Assembly: GCF_009765975.1 (NCBI RefSeq)
Contig: NZ_LMUJ01000031.1
Coordinates: forward strand, 113,554 to 158,279
Source: Acidisphaera sp. S103
GTDB taxonomy: Bacteria > Pseudomonadota > Alphaproteobacteria > Acetobacterales > Acetobacteraceae
DNA length: 44,726 nucleotides
Direction: 5' to 3'
The stretch's first letter is position 1. The number at the start of each line of letters is the position of its first letter. This document shows, piece by piece, positions 8,881 to 16,387 of this stretch. The notes beneath the pieces were generated by a model. That model saw nothing but the letters and a program-made list of their open reading frames with translations. It searched no databases and was not told where the DNA came from. A program made the position numbers and the translations under genes.

Positions 8881-9058
8881 GCGCATCTCCCTCACGGCCG
8901 CGTGTACAGGGAGGAGACGCGTTTATTCAACCGCGATTTCGTGAAAGCGCCGATCGCCGGATGGCCTGGCCGGGAGGGCGGCGTTTGGGCCGTGCCTTCT
9001 GCCGCCGAGTGAAATCCGTTATCACGCCCGCGCCGATCAACGACGGGTATCATCTATT

Positions 9059-9316
9059 ATGACGAACACGACCACGATGCTGCTGGTGCCATTCATCATC
9101 GCCTTTCTGGTGTTCGTCTTTCGTTTCTACAGCCGGGAAAGTGCGTCCTCGATCGGGAATCCCAGCTTTGTGCTGGCCATTCTGACGGTGCTGATCGCGT
9201 TCAGCTATCTGATCCTGGGTGTGATCGGGATGCTGCCGCCGTACGCCACGATCGGCTACCTGATGGTGGGGCTGATCCTGCTGGCCACGGCGATCACCCG
9301 CATGTTCATGATCTGA
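9059..9316 (+). CDS. Small three-helix membrane protein of unknown function
   Basis: This 85-residue protein is made almost wholly of three hydrophobic helices, at roughly residues 7-24, 35-56 and 64-82, with a short basic FRFYSRES loop between the first two. No catalytic motif or known family was recognised. It is divergent from the alpha-glucosidase gene, 178 bases away, and followed by repeat copy A. The ATG at 9059 is the only start that keeps the first helix. No clear ribosome-binding site precedes it, and the AT-rich CATCTATTATG directly at the start leaves open a short leader. Confidence 0.65.
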   Translation: MTNTTTMLLVPFIIAFLVFVFRFYSRESASSIGNPSFVLAILTVLIAFSYLILGVIGMLPPYATIGYLMVGLILLATAITRMFMI

Positions 9317-9386
9317 CTGCTGCTTTTCCGGTCACGCCGGCCGTGCGGGTTGTATTGAGATTCGGTGGCGTCGAAACGTCGGTCTC

Positions 9387-9657
9387 GTCATGGACCGGCG
9401 AAGTCCAGGCCATCCGCCACGGTAAGGCTTCGTGCATAAACAAATGCTTCGATGTTGGCACTGTCGCCCAGTCCCGTCATGGCAGGCGTAGGCCTGCCAT
9501 CCACGCCTTTTCCGAGACCTACACAGCAAGGCGTGGATGGCGGGCATTCGCCCGCCATGACGATAAGAGGCCGGCGGCGTTCGCCGGACAATTCGCTTAT
9601 TCCCCGGCGAGTCCTAAGGTGCTGGAGCAGATGGACCGGACTTCGCCGGTCCATGAC
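9387..9657. repeat. 271-bp composite element: copy A bracketed by a perfect 20-bp inverted repeat
   Basis: The 20 bases at 9387-9406 (GTCATGGACCGGCGAAGTCC) recur as an exact inverted complement at 9638-9657. Between them lies the 194-base repeat copy A. The right-hand inverted repeat is itself part of a hairpin, ATGGACCGG / CCGGTCCAT at 9631-9654. No target-site duplication is visible outside the ends, and no transposase frame exists inside, so the element resembles a MITE or nested palindromic repeat. The gene-free stretch 9317-9783 otherwise shows only short imperfect direct repeats of a CATGAyGAATCGCT-like unit at 9652-9690. Confidence 0.65.
9425..9618 (+). repeat. Dispersed structured repeat, copy A
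   Basis: This is a 194-base unit found again at 14643-14836 with seven differences and no gaps. Its core is two 34-base arms, 9476-9509 and 9528-9561, which pair with each other across an 18-base loop with four mismatches. Each arm is also a hairpin on its own: ATGGCAGGC/GCCTGCCAT with loop GTAG, and ATGGCGGGC/GCCCGCCAT with loop ATTC. The remaining bases, including the conserved ATAAACAAATGCTTCGATG run on the left, are outside the hairpins. Open reading frames across it are by-products of the repeat. Confidence 0.85.
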
Positions 9658-9783
9658 GAATCGCTGGGACCAGGTCATGATGAATCGCTAACGCTGGACG
9701 CTGACAAATCGTGGCGGCGGTCCATAACGATCGCTGGCGCCGGGCCCTGGCCACTCAGTGGTCGGCCTCAGCCGCCGCTGGCA

Positions 9784-10464
9784 TTACTTCCGCAGCAGGC
9801 GTGACCAGAAGCCGGTCGTGGCACGCTTGCCGTGCGAGACGTGTGGTGCATACGCGGGCGGCGGCAATGCGCTGCTGATCAGATGGCGGCCGATGTCGCG
9901 CGCCGCGATCCGAACCCGCTGGAATCCGATGATCGATCGACCCAGTTCGTCCGCCCCACGCTCGGTCAGGACCGTCGCCCACGCTTCCGCCGCCTCGAAC
10001 AGCCCGGCTCGGCGCAGGACGTCCAGCCTTCGCAGCCCCAGTTCCACATCGTCGGTGCCGTCCCACAACGTTGCGACCTCAGTTCGCAGCCTGGCGGCCT
10101 CTGCCATCGCCGCGGCATCGTCGGCCGCCCACGCCGCTTGCAAAAGCGCCTCCGCCTGCCCTGCCCGATCCCTCGAACCGGCCAGAATCAGCGCCCAGCG
10201 ACGGAACGGCAGCGTCTCCTCCAGGACCGATGTGCTCAGCATCCGGTACTCGTCCGATTCAACGACAGGCCGTGCGGAGGGCGGCACCGCGGCCAGATCC
10301 GGTGCGGCCGCGCCACAGTTCGGACAAACCAGGACCCAATCGCGCAATGTGGAGCGCGCCGGTTCCCCCGGGCGCATATCCAGATCGGGCGCGATCTCCG
10401 GCTGCGGTGCCCGAAACGCCGAGCGCACGGCGGTCCCGCAAACCCCACACTGTGCCGCACTCAT
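9784..10464 (-). CDS. Hypothetical protein with an N-terminal zinc-ribbon-like domain
   Basis: This 226-residue protein has two CxxC knuckles, CGVC at residues 6-9 and CPNC at 47-50, spaced as in a zinc ribbon, with a following region reminiscent of DUF2225-type proteins. The rest (residues 70-200) is helical and may form TPR-like or coiled repeats, with segments such as RRWALILAGSRDRAGQAEAL and LRRAGLFEAAEAWA; a basic tail, GKRATTGFWSRLLRK, ends it. Its ATG overlaps the aminotransferase stop by four bases, so the two are translated together. A role as a metal-binding or regulatory accessory is a guess; no function is assigned. Confidence 0.65.
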   Translation of the reverse strand: MSAAQCGVCGTAVRSAFRAPQPEIAPDLDMRPGEPARSTLRDWVLVCPNCGAAAPDLAAVPPSARPVVESDEYRMLSTSVLEETLPFRRWALILAGSRDRAGQAEALLQAAWAADDAAAMAEAARLRTEVATLWDGTDDVELGLRRLDVLRRAGLFEAAEAWATVLTERGADELGRSIIGFQRVRIAARDIGRHLISSALPPPAYAPHVSHGKRATTGFWSRLLRK

Positions 10465-11624
10465 GATGATCCCATCTCCGCTCGAATGCCGTCGCGCAGA
10501 CGCTGCATCGCCCGCTCCATCAACCCGGCGGATTGGGCGAAACAGACCCGCAGCCAGCCTTCCCCGGCCGATCCGAATGCGACGCCGGGTGCGACAGCAA
10601 CGCCGTGGCGCGTCACCAGTTTCTTCGCCAGATCAAGGCTGTCGTGCAGTCCGTCCACGGCGAGGAATGCATAGAACGCCCCGACGGGCGGGCGGTAACG
10701 CACGAAGTTCAGTTCGGCGAGCGCCTGGCTGGCCAGGTCACGACCCACGGCGCAGTGGGTTCGGAACCGCTCCATCGTCTCGGTATCGGCGATCGCCGCC
10801 ACGCCGGCCCGCTGGATGAAGGGGGCGACCCCGGAATGCACGGCTTCCACGATATCGACGATGTGTTCCGCGGTCCCTTCGGGCACCACCAGCCAGCCCA
10901 GGCGCCAACCGGTCATCACCCAGGTCTTCGAGAAGCTGTTGCATACGATAATACGGTCGTCGGGGTCCGCGATATCCAGCATGGATGGTGCCGCCGCGCG
11001 CCCGTCATAGACCAGCCGGGAATAAACCTCGTCGGCGATCAGCCATGCCCCGTGCCGCCGAGCGATGTCCCGAATGGCGCGCAGTTCCGCCTCGGTCGCG
11101 GTCCAGCCGGTCGGGTTGCCGGGTGAGTTCAGGACGAACACGCGGGCGCCCGCCATCATCGTGTCCAACCGGTCCAGATCCAGCCGGAATCCGCCATCGG
11201 GTTGGGCGTCGAGGTCGATTTCCTCCACCACCGCGCCGCGCAACCGGGCGGCGTTGGCGATATTGGGCCAGGTCGGGCTGTGGATCACGACGCGGTGGCC
11301 GGCGCGCACCACCGCCGCCATGGCGATCGAGACCGCCGCCATGCCCGACGCCGTCACCTGGATACGGCTCTCGGGCACGGGTTTCGCGTGCAGCCCGGTC
11401 AGATAGCCGGACAGAGCCTGCCGCAACGCCGGCAATCCGCGCACATCGGGATAGCGGGTCTCTCCGTCGGCCAGGGCCTGCGTCGCTGCCTGGCGCGCGG
11501 CCGCCGGGCTGGGCTGGTCCGATTCGCCGAAGCAAAGGAAATCCACGTCGGGCGTGGTGAAGGCGAGGCGGGCGACCTCGACGATGCGGGAGCCCGGGAT
11601 GATGGTAAGGTCCATGCCCTCCAT
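10461..11624 (-). CDS. Class I/II PLP-dependent aminotransferase
   Basis: This 387-residue protein belongs to the fold-type I aspartate-aminotransferase superfamily. PLP-site residues are in place: NSPGNPTG (166-173), ADEVYSRL (Asp198, Tyr201), the Schiff-base lysine Lys233 in NSFSKTWVMTGWR, and the substrate-carboxylate arginine in LRVCFA near the C-terminus. The family moves amino groups between amino acids and 2-oxo acids; the exact substrate cannot be read off. The ATG at 11624 lacks a clear ribosome-binding site, and an ATG three codons later is equally possible. It is the first gene of a two-gene unit with the zinc-ribbon protein. Confidence 0.9.
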   Translation of the reverse strand: MEGMDLTIIPGSRIVEVARLAFTTPDVDFLCFGESDQPSPAAARQAATQALADGETRYPDVRGLPALRQALSGYLTGLHAKPVPESRIQVTASGMAAVSIAMAAVVRAGHRVVIHSPTWPNIANAARLRGAVVEEIDLDAQPDGGFRLDLDRLDTMMAGARVFVLNSPGNPTGWTATEAELRAIRDIARRHGAWLIADEVYSRLVYDGRAAAPSMLDIADPDDRIIVCNSFSKTWVMTGWRLGWLVVPEGTAEHIVDIVEAVHSGVAPFIQRAGVAAIADTETMERFRTHCAVGRDLASQALAELNFVRYRPPVGAFYAFLAVDGLHDSLDLAKKLVTRHGVAVAPGVAFGSAGEGWLRVCFAQSAGLMERAMQRLRDGIRAEMGSS

Positions 11625-11649
11625 ATAGGCATTTCGCGGCGAGTCGGGA

Positions 11650-12552
11650 CTATCCCCGGCGCGCTTCCCGCCGCAAATACCGCTGGATGTAGATAAACAG
11701 CGAGAGTGCCCCGATGGCCGCCACGATCGCGCCCGCGACCGGAATCACTGTGTCGGAGGCCCAAAATCCGAACTCGGTTCGCGCCTTGTGCAGCGAATCC
11801 AGACCCATCGCGCCGGCAAGTTCGCCGGGCGCCCGTTTGTCGGCCGGCAAGGCATCGCCATAGGCCTTGCCCGGGCGGAAATTCAGTCCATCCAGGAAAT
11901 TGTCAGCCATCTGACCGATTTCGTCGGCCTTTTCCACGCTGGTGAGGACCGTAAGCTCGATGTAGCCTTCCCGGCCGAAACTGATCGCGTGAAAGGTGAC
12001 TTCGCCATCGGATTCACGCGGCGCGCTTTTCGGCAGGATCAGCGCGGCCCAGGACAGTTGGTGCGTTTCCGGGTTGTAGCGTGGCGCCCGAACCCAGCGC
12101 CGTGCTTCTCGTTCCTCCAGGTTTTGTTTGACCAGGTCGGCGTTTTTGCGGGCCACCGTGTCCCGAAGGCTGGACAGGAAGTCGTCGGGCGTCCAGGCGA
12201 GCGCGGCGTTCGAATCGATGAATCCGGCCGGAACGAACCGAATGTATCCCGGCATATCCATACCTTCGGGGCCGAGCAGCAGAGCCTGGAACCCGGGTGG
12301 AACCGTGATATCCGAGACGGCCAGCAGGCGGGCGGCAGGTTCCCGCGGAACGAAGATCAAAGTGTCTTCCAGTCGCACCGTGGCCTGGTCGCCGAGGTCC
12401 GCCTGAGCGGGCGCGCCAATGGACTGGTGCAGCGCGGTGACAAGGATCTGGTCGGGTGTTTCGTTCCCATTGGGCGTCGAACCGGTGTCGAGGGGCGCGG
12501 CAAGGGCACTGGCCATGCTGAACAGGAGCGCCGCCAGAACGGTTCGAAACAA
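11650..12552 (-). CDS. DUF2167-like exported membrane-anchored protein
   Basis: This 300-residue protein has an N-terminal signal peptide (FRTVLAALLFSMASALAAP), a long extracytoplasmic domain and one C-terminal membrane helix near residues 268-290 followed by a basic tail YLRREARRG. The body contains the landmarks of DUF2167 proteins: TVRLEDTLIFVP, a GFIDSNAALAWTPDDFLSSL stretch, and YNPETHQLSWAALI followed by a VTFHAISFGREGYIELTVLT run. No function is established for the family. I chose the TTG at 12552, since AGGGAG stands six bases before it and it starts the signal peptide exactly; a longer frame would put 34 unlikely residues in front. Confidence 0.8.
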   Translation of the reverse strand: MFRTVLAALLFSMASALAAPLDTGSTPNGNETPDQILVTALHQSIGAPAQADLGDQATVRLEDTLIFVPREPAARLLAVSDITVPPGFQALLLGPEGMDMPGYIRFVPAGFIDSNAALAWTPDDFLSSLRDTVARKNADLVKQNLEEREARRWVRAPRYNPETHQLSWAALILPKSAPRESDGEVTFHAISFGREGYIELTVLTSVEKADEIGQMADNFLDGLNFRPGKAYGDALPADKRAPGELAGAMGLDSLHKARTEFGFWASDTVIPVAGAIVAAIGALSLFIYIQRYLRREARRG

Positions 12553-12785
12553 GGCCGGCTCCCTTTGCTTCCAGGCGGGTCGAGGCGGGAAAATCACCCC
12601 AGGATGGCGACCCTGCTTTGACAAAAAATGGCTTCGGCGGAAATGCCCCGCCATTTGCCAACGGCAGGATATAGAGCAGCCTGGATCAGTCTGTCACAGG
12701 ATTCGATCTCGCTTCCGAGGTAATTGGATACCGAACCGAAAGAGGGGCACTTCGTCCCCCTGCCTTCGCGAGCCTGTGCTGAATG

Positions 12786-13142
12786 CTATTGGTGCGCGGG
12801 GAGTGGAACGGGCGAACCAGTCTCATCGCGTTCGGCACCGGTGCCGGTGTTGCGTACACAATTGTCGACCATCCGGTCATGCGCGAACAGGTCGGACAAC
12901 CCGCGATTGGAAGAGTCGGGGACGTAGTTGGCTGAGTAGGGCGTGTTGACCGATAGCGGCGGGCTGTAGATTTCGGCCCGATTTTGCTGTTCGTAGGCTT
13001 GCTCGGCGCGTTGCTGACACGCCGCCCGCGTCTGGGCATCCGCCAGGGCTTGCCCGCTCGCGGGCGGTGCGTCGCAACCGGACAGCATGATGGCGCTGGC
13101 AAGGAGAGCGAGGCCCGTTGCGACAAGATGGGGGCGGTTCAT
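12786..13142 (-). CDS. Small lipoprotein of unknown function
   Basis: This 118-residue protein starts with a lipoprotein signal: a short basic-polar start, a hydrophobic run LVATGLALLASAIM, and the lipobox LSGC with lipidated Cys23. The mature part, from DAPPASGQALADAQTRAA onward, is polar, with an EQAYEQQNRAEIY segment and a Pro-rich C-terminus; it has no known domain. Lipidation would anchor it in a periplasmic leaflet. The ATG overlaps the stop of the upstream gene by four bases, so it is translated from the same transcript as the 189-residue protein before it. Confidence 0.72.
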   Translation of the reverse strand: MNRPHLVATGLALLASAIMLSGCDAPPASGQALADAQTRAACQQRAEQAYEQQNRAEIYSPPLSVNTPYSANYVPDSSNRGLSDLFAHDRMVDNCVRNTGTGAERDETGSPVPLPAHQ

Positions 13143-13708
13143 GAATGGGCTCCTGAAAGGCGCTGGGCCGCCTGTGGGGCTTCGATCTGGAAGCCGGTGA
13201 TGAAACGCGACAGCCGCATCTGAAATCCCGCTTCGTCGAATCGGGCCTCTCGGGTCAACGGCTGACTCGCGGCGGCTTTTAGCAGAGCCGGATGGAATTC
13301 GGCACCATCCCGCGCCAAGTGGAACAGCGATCGTGCCCAGGGTGCGTGCGCCAGCAGGTCGATCAAGGCCAGCAGCCGCAGGCATAGGGACAGGCCGGTG
13401 GCATTGGCGATCCCCACGGACCGATCGACGGCACCGACCCAGCAGCGGGCATCGACGTCGGCGAGGGCAAGGTCGGTGTGGCTGCCGTCCGGACGGTGGA
13501 AGCGGAAGCCGCGCACCGCGCCCTGACGTTCCGCCAATGCCGCCTCCCTGGCCGCATACCAGGCGCGTTCCAGGTCTCGCCTGGCAACGCTGGGCAACGC
13601 TTCCGGCGGCAGGTCGACCAGGTAGGTCATCAGCCCGTCGGGGTCGCCACCGACGCGGATGGTTCCGCCGGGCGCTTCCTCGCCGGTGTGCTGTCGGTGC
13701 GCGTTCAT
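13139..13708 (-). CDS. Unrecognised cytosolic protein, 189 residues
   Basis: No family was recognised. The protein has no signal peptide. Residues 15-60 are polar, with DLPPEALPSVARRDLERAWY; a central region holds FHRPDGSHTDLALADVD, and a hydrophobic helix LSLCLRLLALIDLLAHAPW near residue 120 may be buried or membrane-associated. The C-terminal RLSRFITGFQIEAPQ ends in a Ser-rich tail. Codon use looks like that of the neighbours, which supports a real gene. The ATG at 13708 is tentative, since no clear ribosome-binding site precedes it and the frame stays open upstream. It is translationally coupled to the downstream lipoprotein. Confidence 0.6.
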   Translation of the reverse strand: MNAHRQHTGEEAPGGTIRVGGDPDGLMTYLVDLPPEALPSVARRDLERAWYAAREAALAERQGAVRGFRFHRPDGSHTDLALADVDARCWVGAVDRSVGIANATGLSLCLRLLALIDLLAHAPWARSLFHLARDGAEFHPALLKAAASQPLTREARFDEAGFQMRLSRFITGFQIEAPQAAQRLSGAHS

Positions 13709-14180
13709 GGTGGTCAGGATGGACCGGCGCGCATCGCTGCGCCAGTGTTGCCTTGTTCCAAGAGCGTTGCAGGGTTCGATGGGGAGGGCTTGGTCAGCCC
13801 GAGCGGCAGATCCAGGCCCGGGTTGATGGCGCCCGACCGGGATCCACCGTGTTTCGTGTGTCATGGCGTGCTATATTCGCCAGGTGACTGAAGGCGGTCA
13901 GATGGCCGACGTGATCGGAACCGACCTGACCACGGATTGCCATGGTGGCCGAGTCCGTCTCATTTGTCCCGCTGGGCGAGCGCGACTCATTGGGGCCGTG
14001 GTATTTTGGCATTTTGCATGCCGACAGCGCGTTCGGTGTCGTTGTCTTTCCTTGCCATCCATCTCGTTTGGTCCACCATTCCGCCGAATCGCACATTAAA
14101 TTTTCGTGCGGGTACATTACGAATATCGGCGGACGGTTTGGTTATACCAACGATATGACTCCTCGACGGCAGGAGGCTTT
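13709..14180. other. 472-base stretch without a convincing gene
   Basis: Overlapping short frames exist on both strands (13942-14184 plus, 13794-14117 minus), but neither has a recognisable domain or a ribosome-binding site. The right half is visibly richer in A and T than the surrounding genes, with an inverted repeat CGCAC/GTGCG around ATTAAATTTTC at 14090-14110. It probably holds the promoters for the minus-strand pair and for the dodecin unit, but no box pair with good spacing was found. Confidence 0.5.
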
Positions 14181-14255
14181 ATGACACCGATCAGGAGCGA
14201 TTGCCCCACCATTCATACGCCAGGAGCGGCTGGCAACGCGCCCGACAAGTTATAG
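14181..14255 (+). CDS. Possible 24-residue leader peptide upstream of dodecin
   Basis: An ATG at 14181 stands four bases after a perfect AGGAGG (14171-14176) and opens a frame of 24 residues beginning MTPIRSDC and ending at TAG 14255. No similarity is recognised. It ends 126 bases before the dodecin start. A full-strength ribosome-binding site in front of such a short frame suggests a leader peptide or a small protein, but composition alone cannot prove translation. Confidence 0.35.
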   Translation: MTPIRSDCPTIHTPGAAGNAPDKL

Positions 14256-14381
14256 CCGCAAACACGATCAGTTTGCTTTTCCGGAGTTGCGGTTCGGAGC
14301 AATGTGGCGAGGCCCGCCATGCCCCTGGGCATGTCCATGCGAAGCCGGGAGACGTCCAACGTTCCTTTTGGGAGGCGTGAA

Positions 14382-14585
14382 ATGGCAATCGTCCGCAACA
14401 TAGATGTCACAGCGCAGTCCGAGTCGAGCTTCGACGACGCCTGTCGCACGGCGGTCATAGAAGCGGCCAAGACCCTGCGTGGCATCATGTCGTTCCGCAT
14501 CAGCGAATCAGAGTGCGTGGTGGAGCATGACAAAATCATCGCATATCGTGTGACAGGGAAAATCGTGTTCCAGGTCGAGCGGTAA
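14382..14585 (+). CDS. Dodecin family flavin-binding protein
   Basis: This 67-residue protein has the length and pattern of dodecin, a dodecameric hollow-sphere protein that stores riboflavin or FMN in stacked pairs. The family pattern is followed through: an N-terminal strand VRNIDVTAQSESS, the helix SFDDACRTAVIEAAKTLRGI, the strand SFRISESECVVE, and the closing strand AYRVTGKIVFQVE. The tryptophan that stacks on flavin in archaeal dodecins (in the R-W-F motif) appears replaced by Met-Ser here (GIMSFRI), so the ligand may differ. GGGAGG at 14370-14375 lies six bases before the ATG. Repeat copy B follows 57 bases downstream. Confidence 0.85.
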   Translation: MAIVRNIDVTAQSESSFDDACRTAVIEAAKTLRGIMSFRISESECVVEHDKIIAYRVTGKIVFQVER

Positions 14586-14642
14586 TCGCACTGAAATCGG
14601 CAACTGGCTCGATTGCCTGAATACGCTCAGGCCGGCGTGGTT

Positions 14643-14836
14643 AGGCTTGGTGCATAAACAAATGCTTCGATGTTGGCACTGTCGCCCAGTCCCGTCATGG
14701 CAGGCGCAGGCCTGCCATCCACGCCTTTTCCGAGACCTACACAGCAAGGCGTGGATGGCGGGCCTTCGCCCGCCATGACGATGAGAGGCCGGCGGCGTTC
14801 GCCGGACAATTTGCTTATTCCCCGGCGAGCCCTTAG
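14643..14836 (+). repeat. Dispersed structured repeat, copy B
   Basis: This unit is the same 194 bases as copy A with seven substitutions and no insertion or deletion. The paired arms are at 14694-14727 and 14746-14779, with hairpin loops GCAG and CTTC, so the hairpin stems are unchanged and only loop bases and spacer bases differ. It lacks copy A's outer 20-bp inverted repeat but is flanked by a shorter one, CCGGCGTGG at 14632-14640 and CCACGCCGG at 14842-14850. Confidence 0.85.
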
Positions 14837-15118
14837 CTGACCCACGCCGGGCGTTCCCTGGGGCTGTCGTCGACTTCGACCTTTGCCGTGGTCGGCCTTG
14901 AGACCGCGGCCGATGCTGCCGCCAAGACGGCACCTGGTCGCCAATCCCTCATCCGGTTCGTGCTGAGAGGTCACTGGACGGCAGTGGTCGTAATGGGCAA
15001 TCGACCAGGCATCTTGTCACGACCGTCCCTGACGACGTTCGACAGGGCGGGGTCCGGCGGCGGGAAATCTGGTGCCATAATATTTTTGGGGTCATAATTT
15101 TCGAAAAGGAATTACCAC
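14837..15118 (+). promoter_or_regulatory. Upstream region of the amidase gene
   Basis: Nothing codes here. The last 50 bases turn AT-rich and contain CATAAT twice, at 15076-15081 and 15093-15098, each able to serve as a -10 box; no good -35 box is seen at the right distance from either. AAGGA at 15106-15110 is the ribosome-binding site for the ATG at 15119. Confidence 0.35.
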
Positions 15119-16387
15119 ATGCCCGATCCCGCCGATCTGACCGCAACCCAGGCCGTCCGTCTGATCCATGATGGCAAGCTCGATCCGATAGATCTGATGG
15201 ACGCTTATCTTGACCGTATAGCCGAGCGGGAGCCGGCCGTTCGGGCGTTCGCCTGCTTCGATCCGAATCAGGCCCGGCGGGCGGCTCGCAACACCCTTTC
15301 CGGGCCATTGCAGGGCATTCCGGTCGGCGTGAAGGACGTCCTCGACACCGCCGACATGCCCAGCCAGTACGGCTCCCCTATCTGGGCCGACTGGCGTCCG
15401 AGGGCCGATTCCGCCCCCGTCGCCTGGGCACGCGCCGCGGGTGGTGTCGTCATCGGCAAGACCGTCACCACCGAATTCGCCACTCGCAAGCCTGGCCCGA
15501 CCATGAATCCGGTCAATCCGGGCCATACGCCCGGAGGCTCATCCTCCGGTTCCGCTGCTGGTGTTGGCGCGGGGCTGTTTCCGCTCGCGTATGGCACGCA
15601 GACGGCCGGCAGCGTGATCCGTCCGGCCGCTTTCTGCGGCGTTGTCGGCTACAAGCCCACTTTCGGGACGATCAGCCGCATCGGCATGAAGGTCATGGCC
15701 GACAGTCTCGACACGGTTGGCGTCATTGCCCGCACCGTTGCCGATTGCGCGCTGTTCGCCGGCGCCGTCTCCGGCCGGGACCTTGGCGATCCGGACTCCA
15801 GACCGGGAACAGCACCGCGGATCGGCATCTGCCACTCACCCGTCTGGGACGCCGCCGCGCCGGAGACCCAGGCGCTGCTGGCTCGAGTGACCGGGTCCCT
15901 GTCGCGCGCCGGCGCCAGCGTCACCCATCGCGAACTGCCAGAGAGCTTCAACGCCCTGGTCGAAGCCCATCCCATCATCATGAACAGCGAAAGCGCCCGA
16001 GCCCTGGGCTGGGAACTGGCCAACCACCCCGATCAGCTCAGCGAGGGCCTGCGCGAACGCATGACATTCGGCCTGAATCAATCCGAATCGGCGGTCCAGA
16101 ATGCCTATGCGGTGTTCGAATCCATGCAGCGCGCCTTCCCTGGCGCGGTGGACGGCCTGGACATCCTGGTCACGCCGTCAGCCCCCGGCGAAGCCCCCAA
16201 GGGCCTGGAATGGACCGGCGATCCGGCGTTCAACTCCATCTGGACGTCGTTGCACGTTCCCTGCGTCACGGTTCCCGCCGGCACCGGTCCCAACGGTCTG
16301 CCGCTGGGTATCCAGATCGTAGGCCGCCAGGGTGACGATCGCGCGGTCCTGGCATGGGCGCGATGGGTGGAGGCTGCGATTGGCTGA
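15119..16387 (+). CDS. Amidase-signature family hydrolase
   Basis: This 422-residue enzyme hydrolyses amides through a Ser-cisSer-Lys triad, all of which can be placed: Lys72 in IPVGVKDVLDT, Ser141 in the PGGSSSGSAAG loop, and nucleophile Ser165 in GTQTAGSVIRPAAFCG. The Lys-Ser and Ser-Ser spacings (69 and 24) equal those of malonamidase E2. The usual GTDTGGSIR is altered to GTQTAGSVIR. It is shorter than GatA, and there is no gatB or gatC, so a catabolic or detoxifying amidase is more likely than tRNA amidation. The next gene starts inside its stop codon region, seven bases before the end. Confidence 0.9.
   Translation: MPDPADLTATQAVRLIHDGKLDPIDLMDAYLDRIAEREPAVRAFACFDPNQARRAARNTLSGPLQGIPVGVKDVLDTADMPSQYGSPIWADWRPRADSAPVAWARAAGGVVIGKTVTTEFATRKPGPTMNPVNPGHTPGGSSSGSAAGVGAGLFPLAYGTQTAGSVIRPAAFCGVVGYKPTFGTISRIGMKVMADSLDTVGVIARTVADCALFAGAVSGRDLGDPDSRPGTAPRIGICHSPVWDAAAPETQALLARVTGSLSRAGASVTHRELPESFNALVEAHPIIMNSESARALGWELANHPDQLSEGLRERMTFGLNQSESAVQNAYAVFESMQRAFPGAVDGLDILVTPSAPGEAPKGLEWTGDPAFNSIWTSLHVPCVTVPAGTGPNGLPLGIQIVGRQGDDRAVLAWARWVEAAIG

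Noticed and set aside
9388-9678. Reading frames across repeat copy A (both strands), and the same frames in copy B around 14627-14974
   Set aside because: They exist because the repeat is GC-rich and palindromic; the same odd peptide appears wherever the repeat occurs, and there is no ribosome-binding site.
9652-9700. Short direct repeats as a CRISPR-like or tandem array
   Set aside because: Only two to three imperfect units of about 16 bases, with uneven spacing and no spacer structure.
13794-14184. Overlapping frames on opposite strands (13942-14184 plus, 13794-14117 minus)
   Set aside because: Neither has a recognisable domain or ribosome-binding site, and the two exclude each other; kept only as a non-coding stretch.
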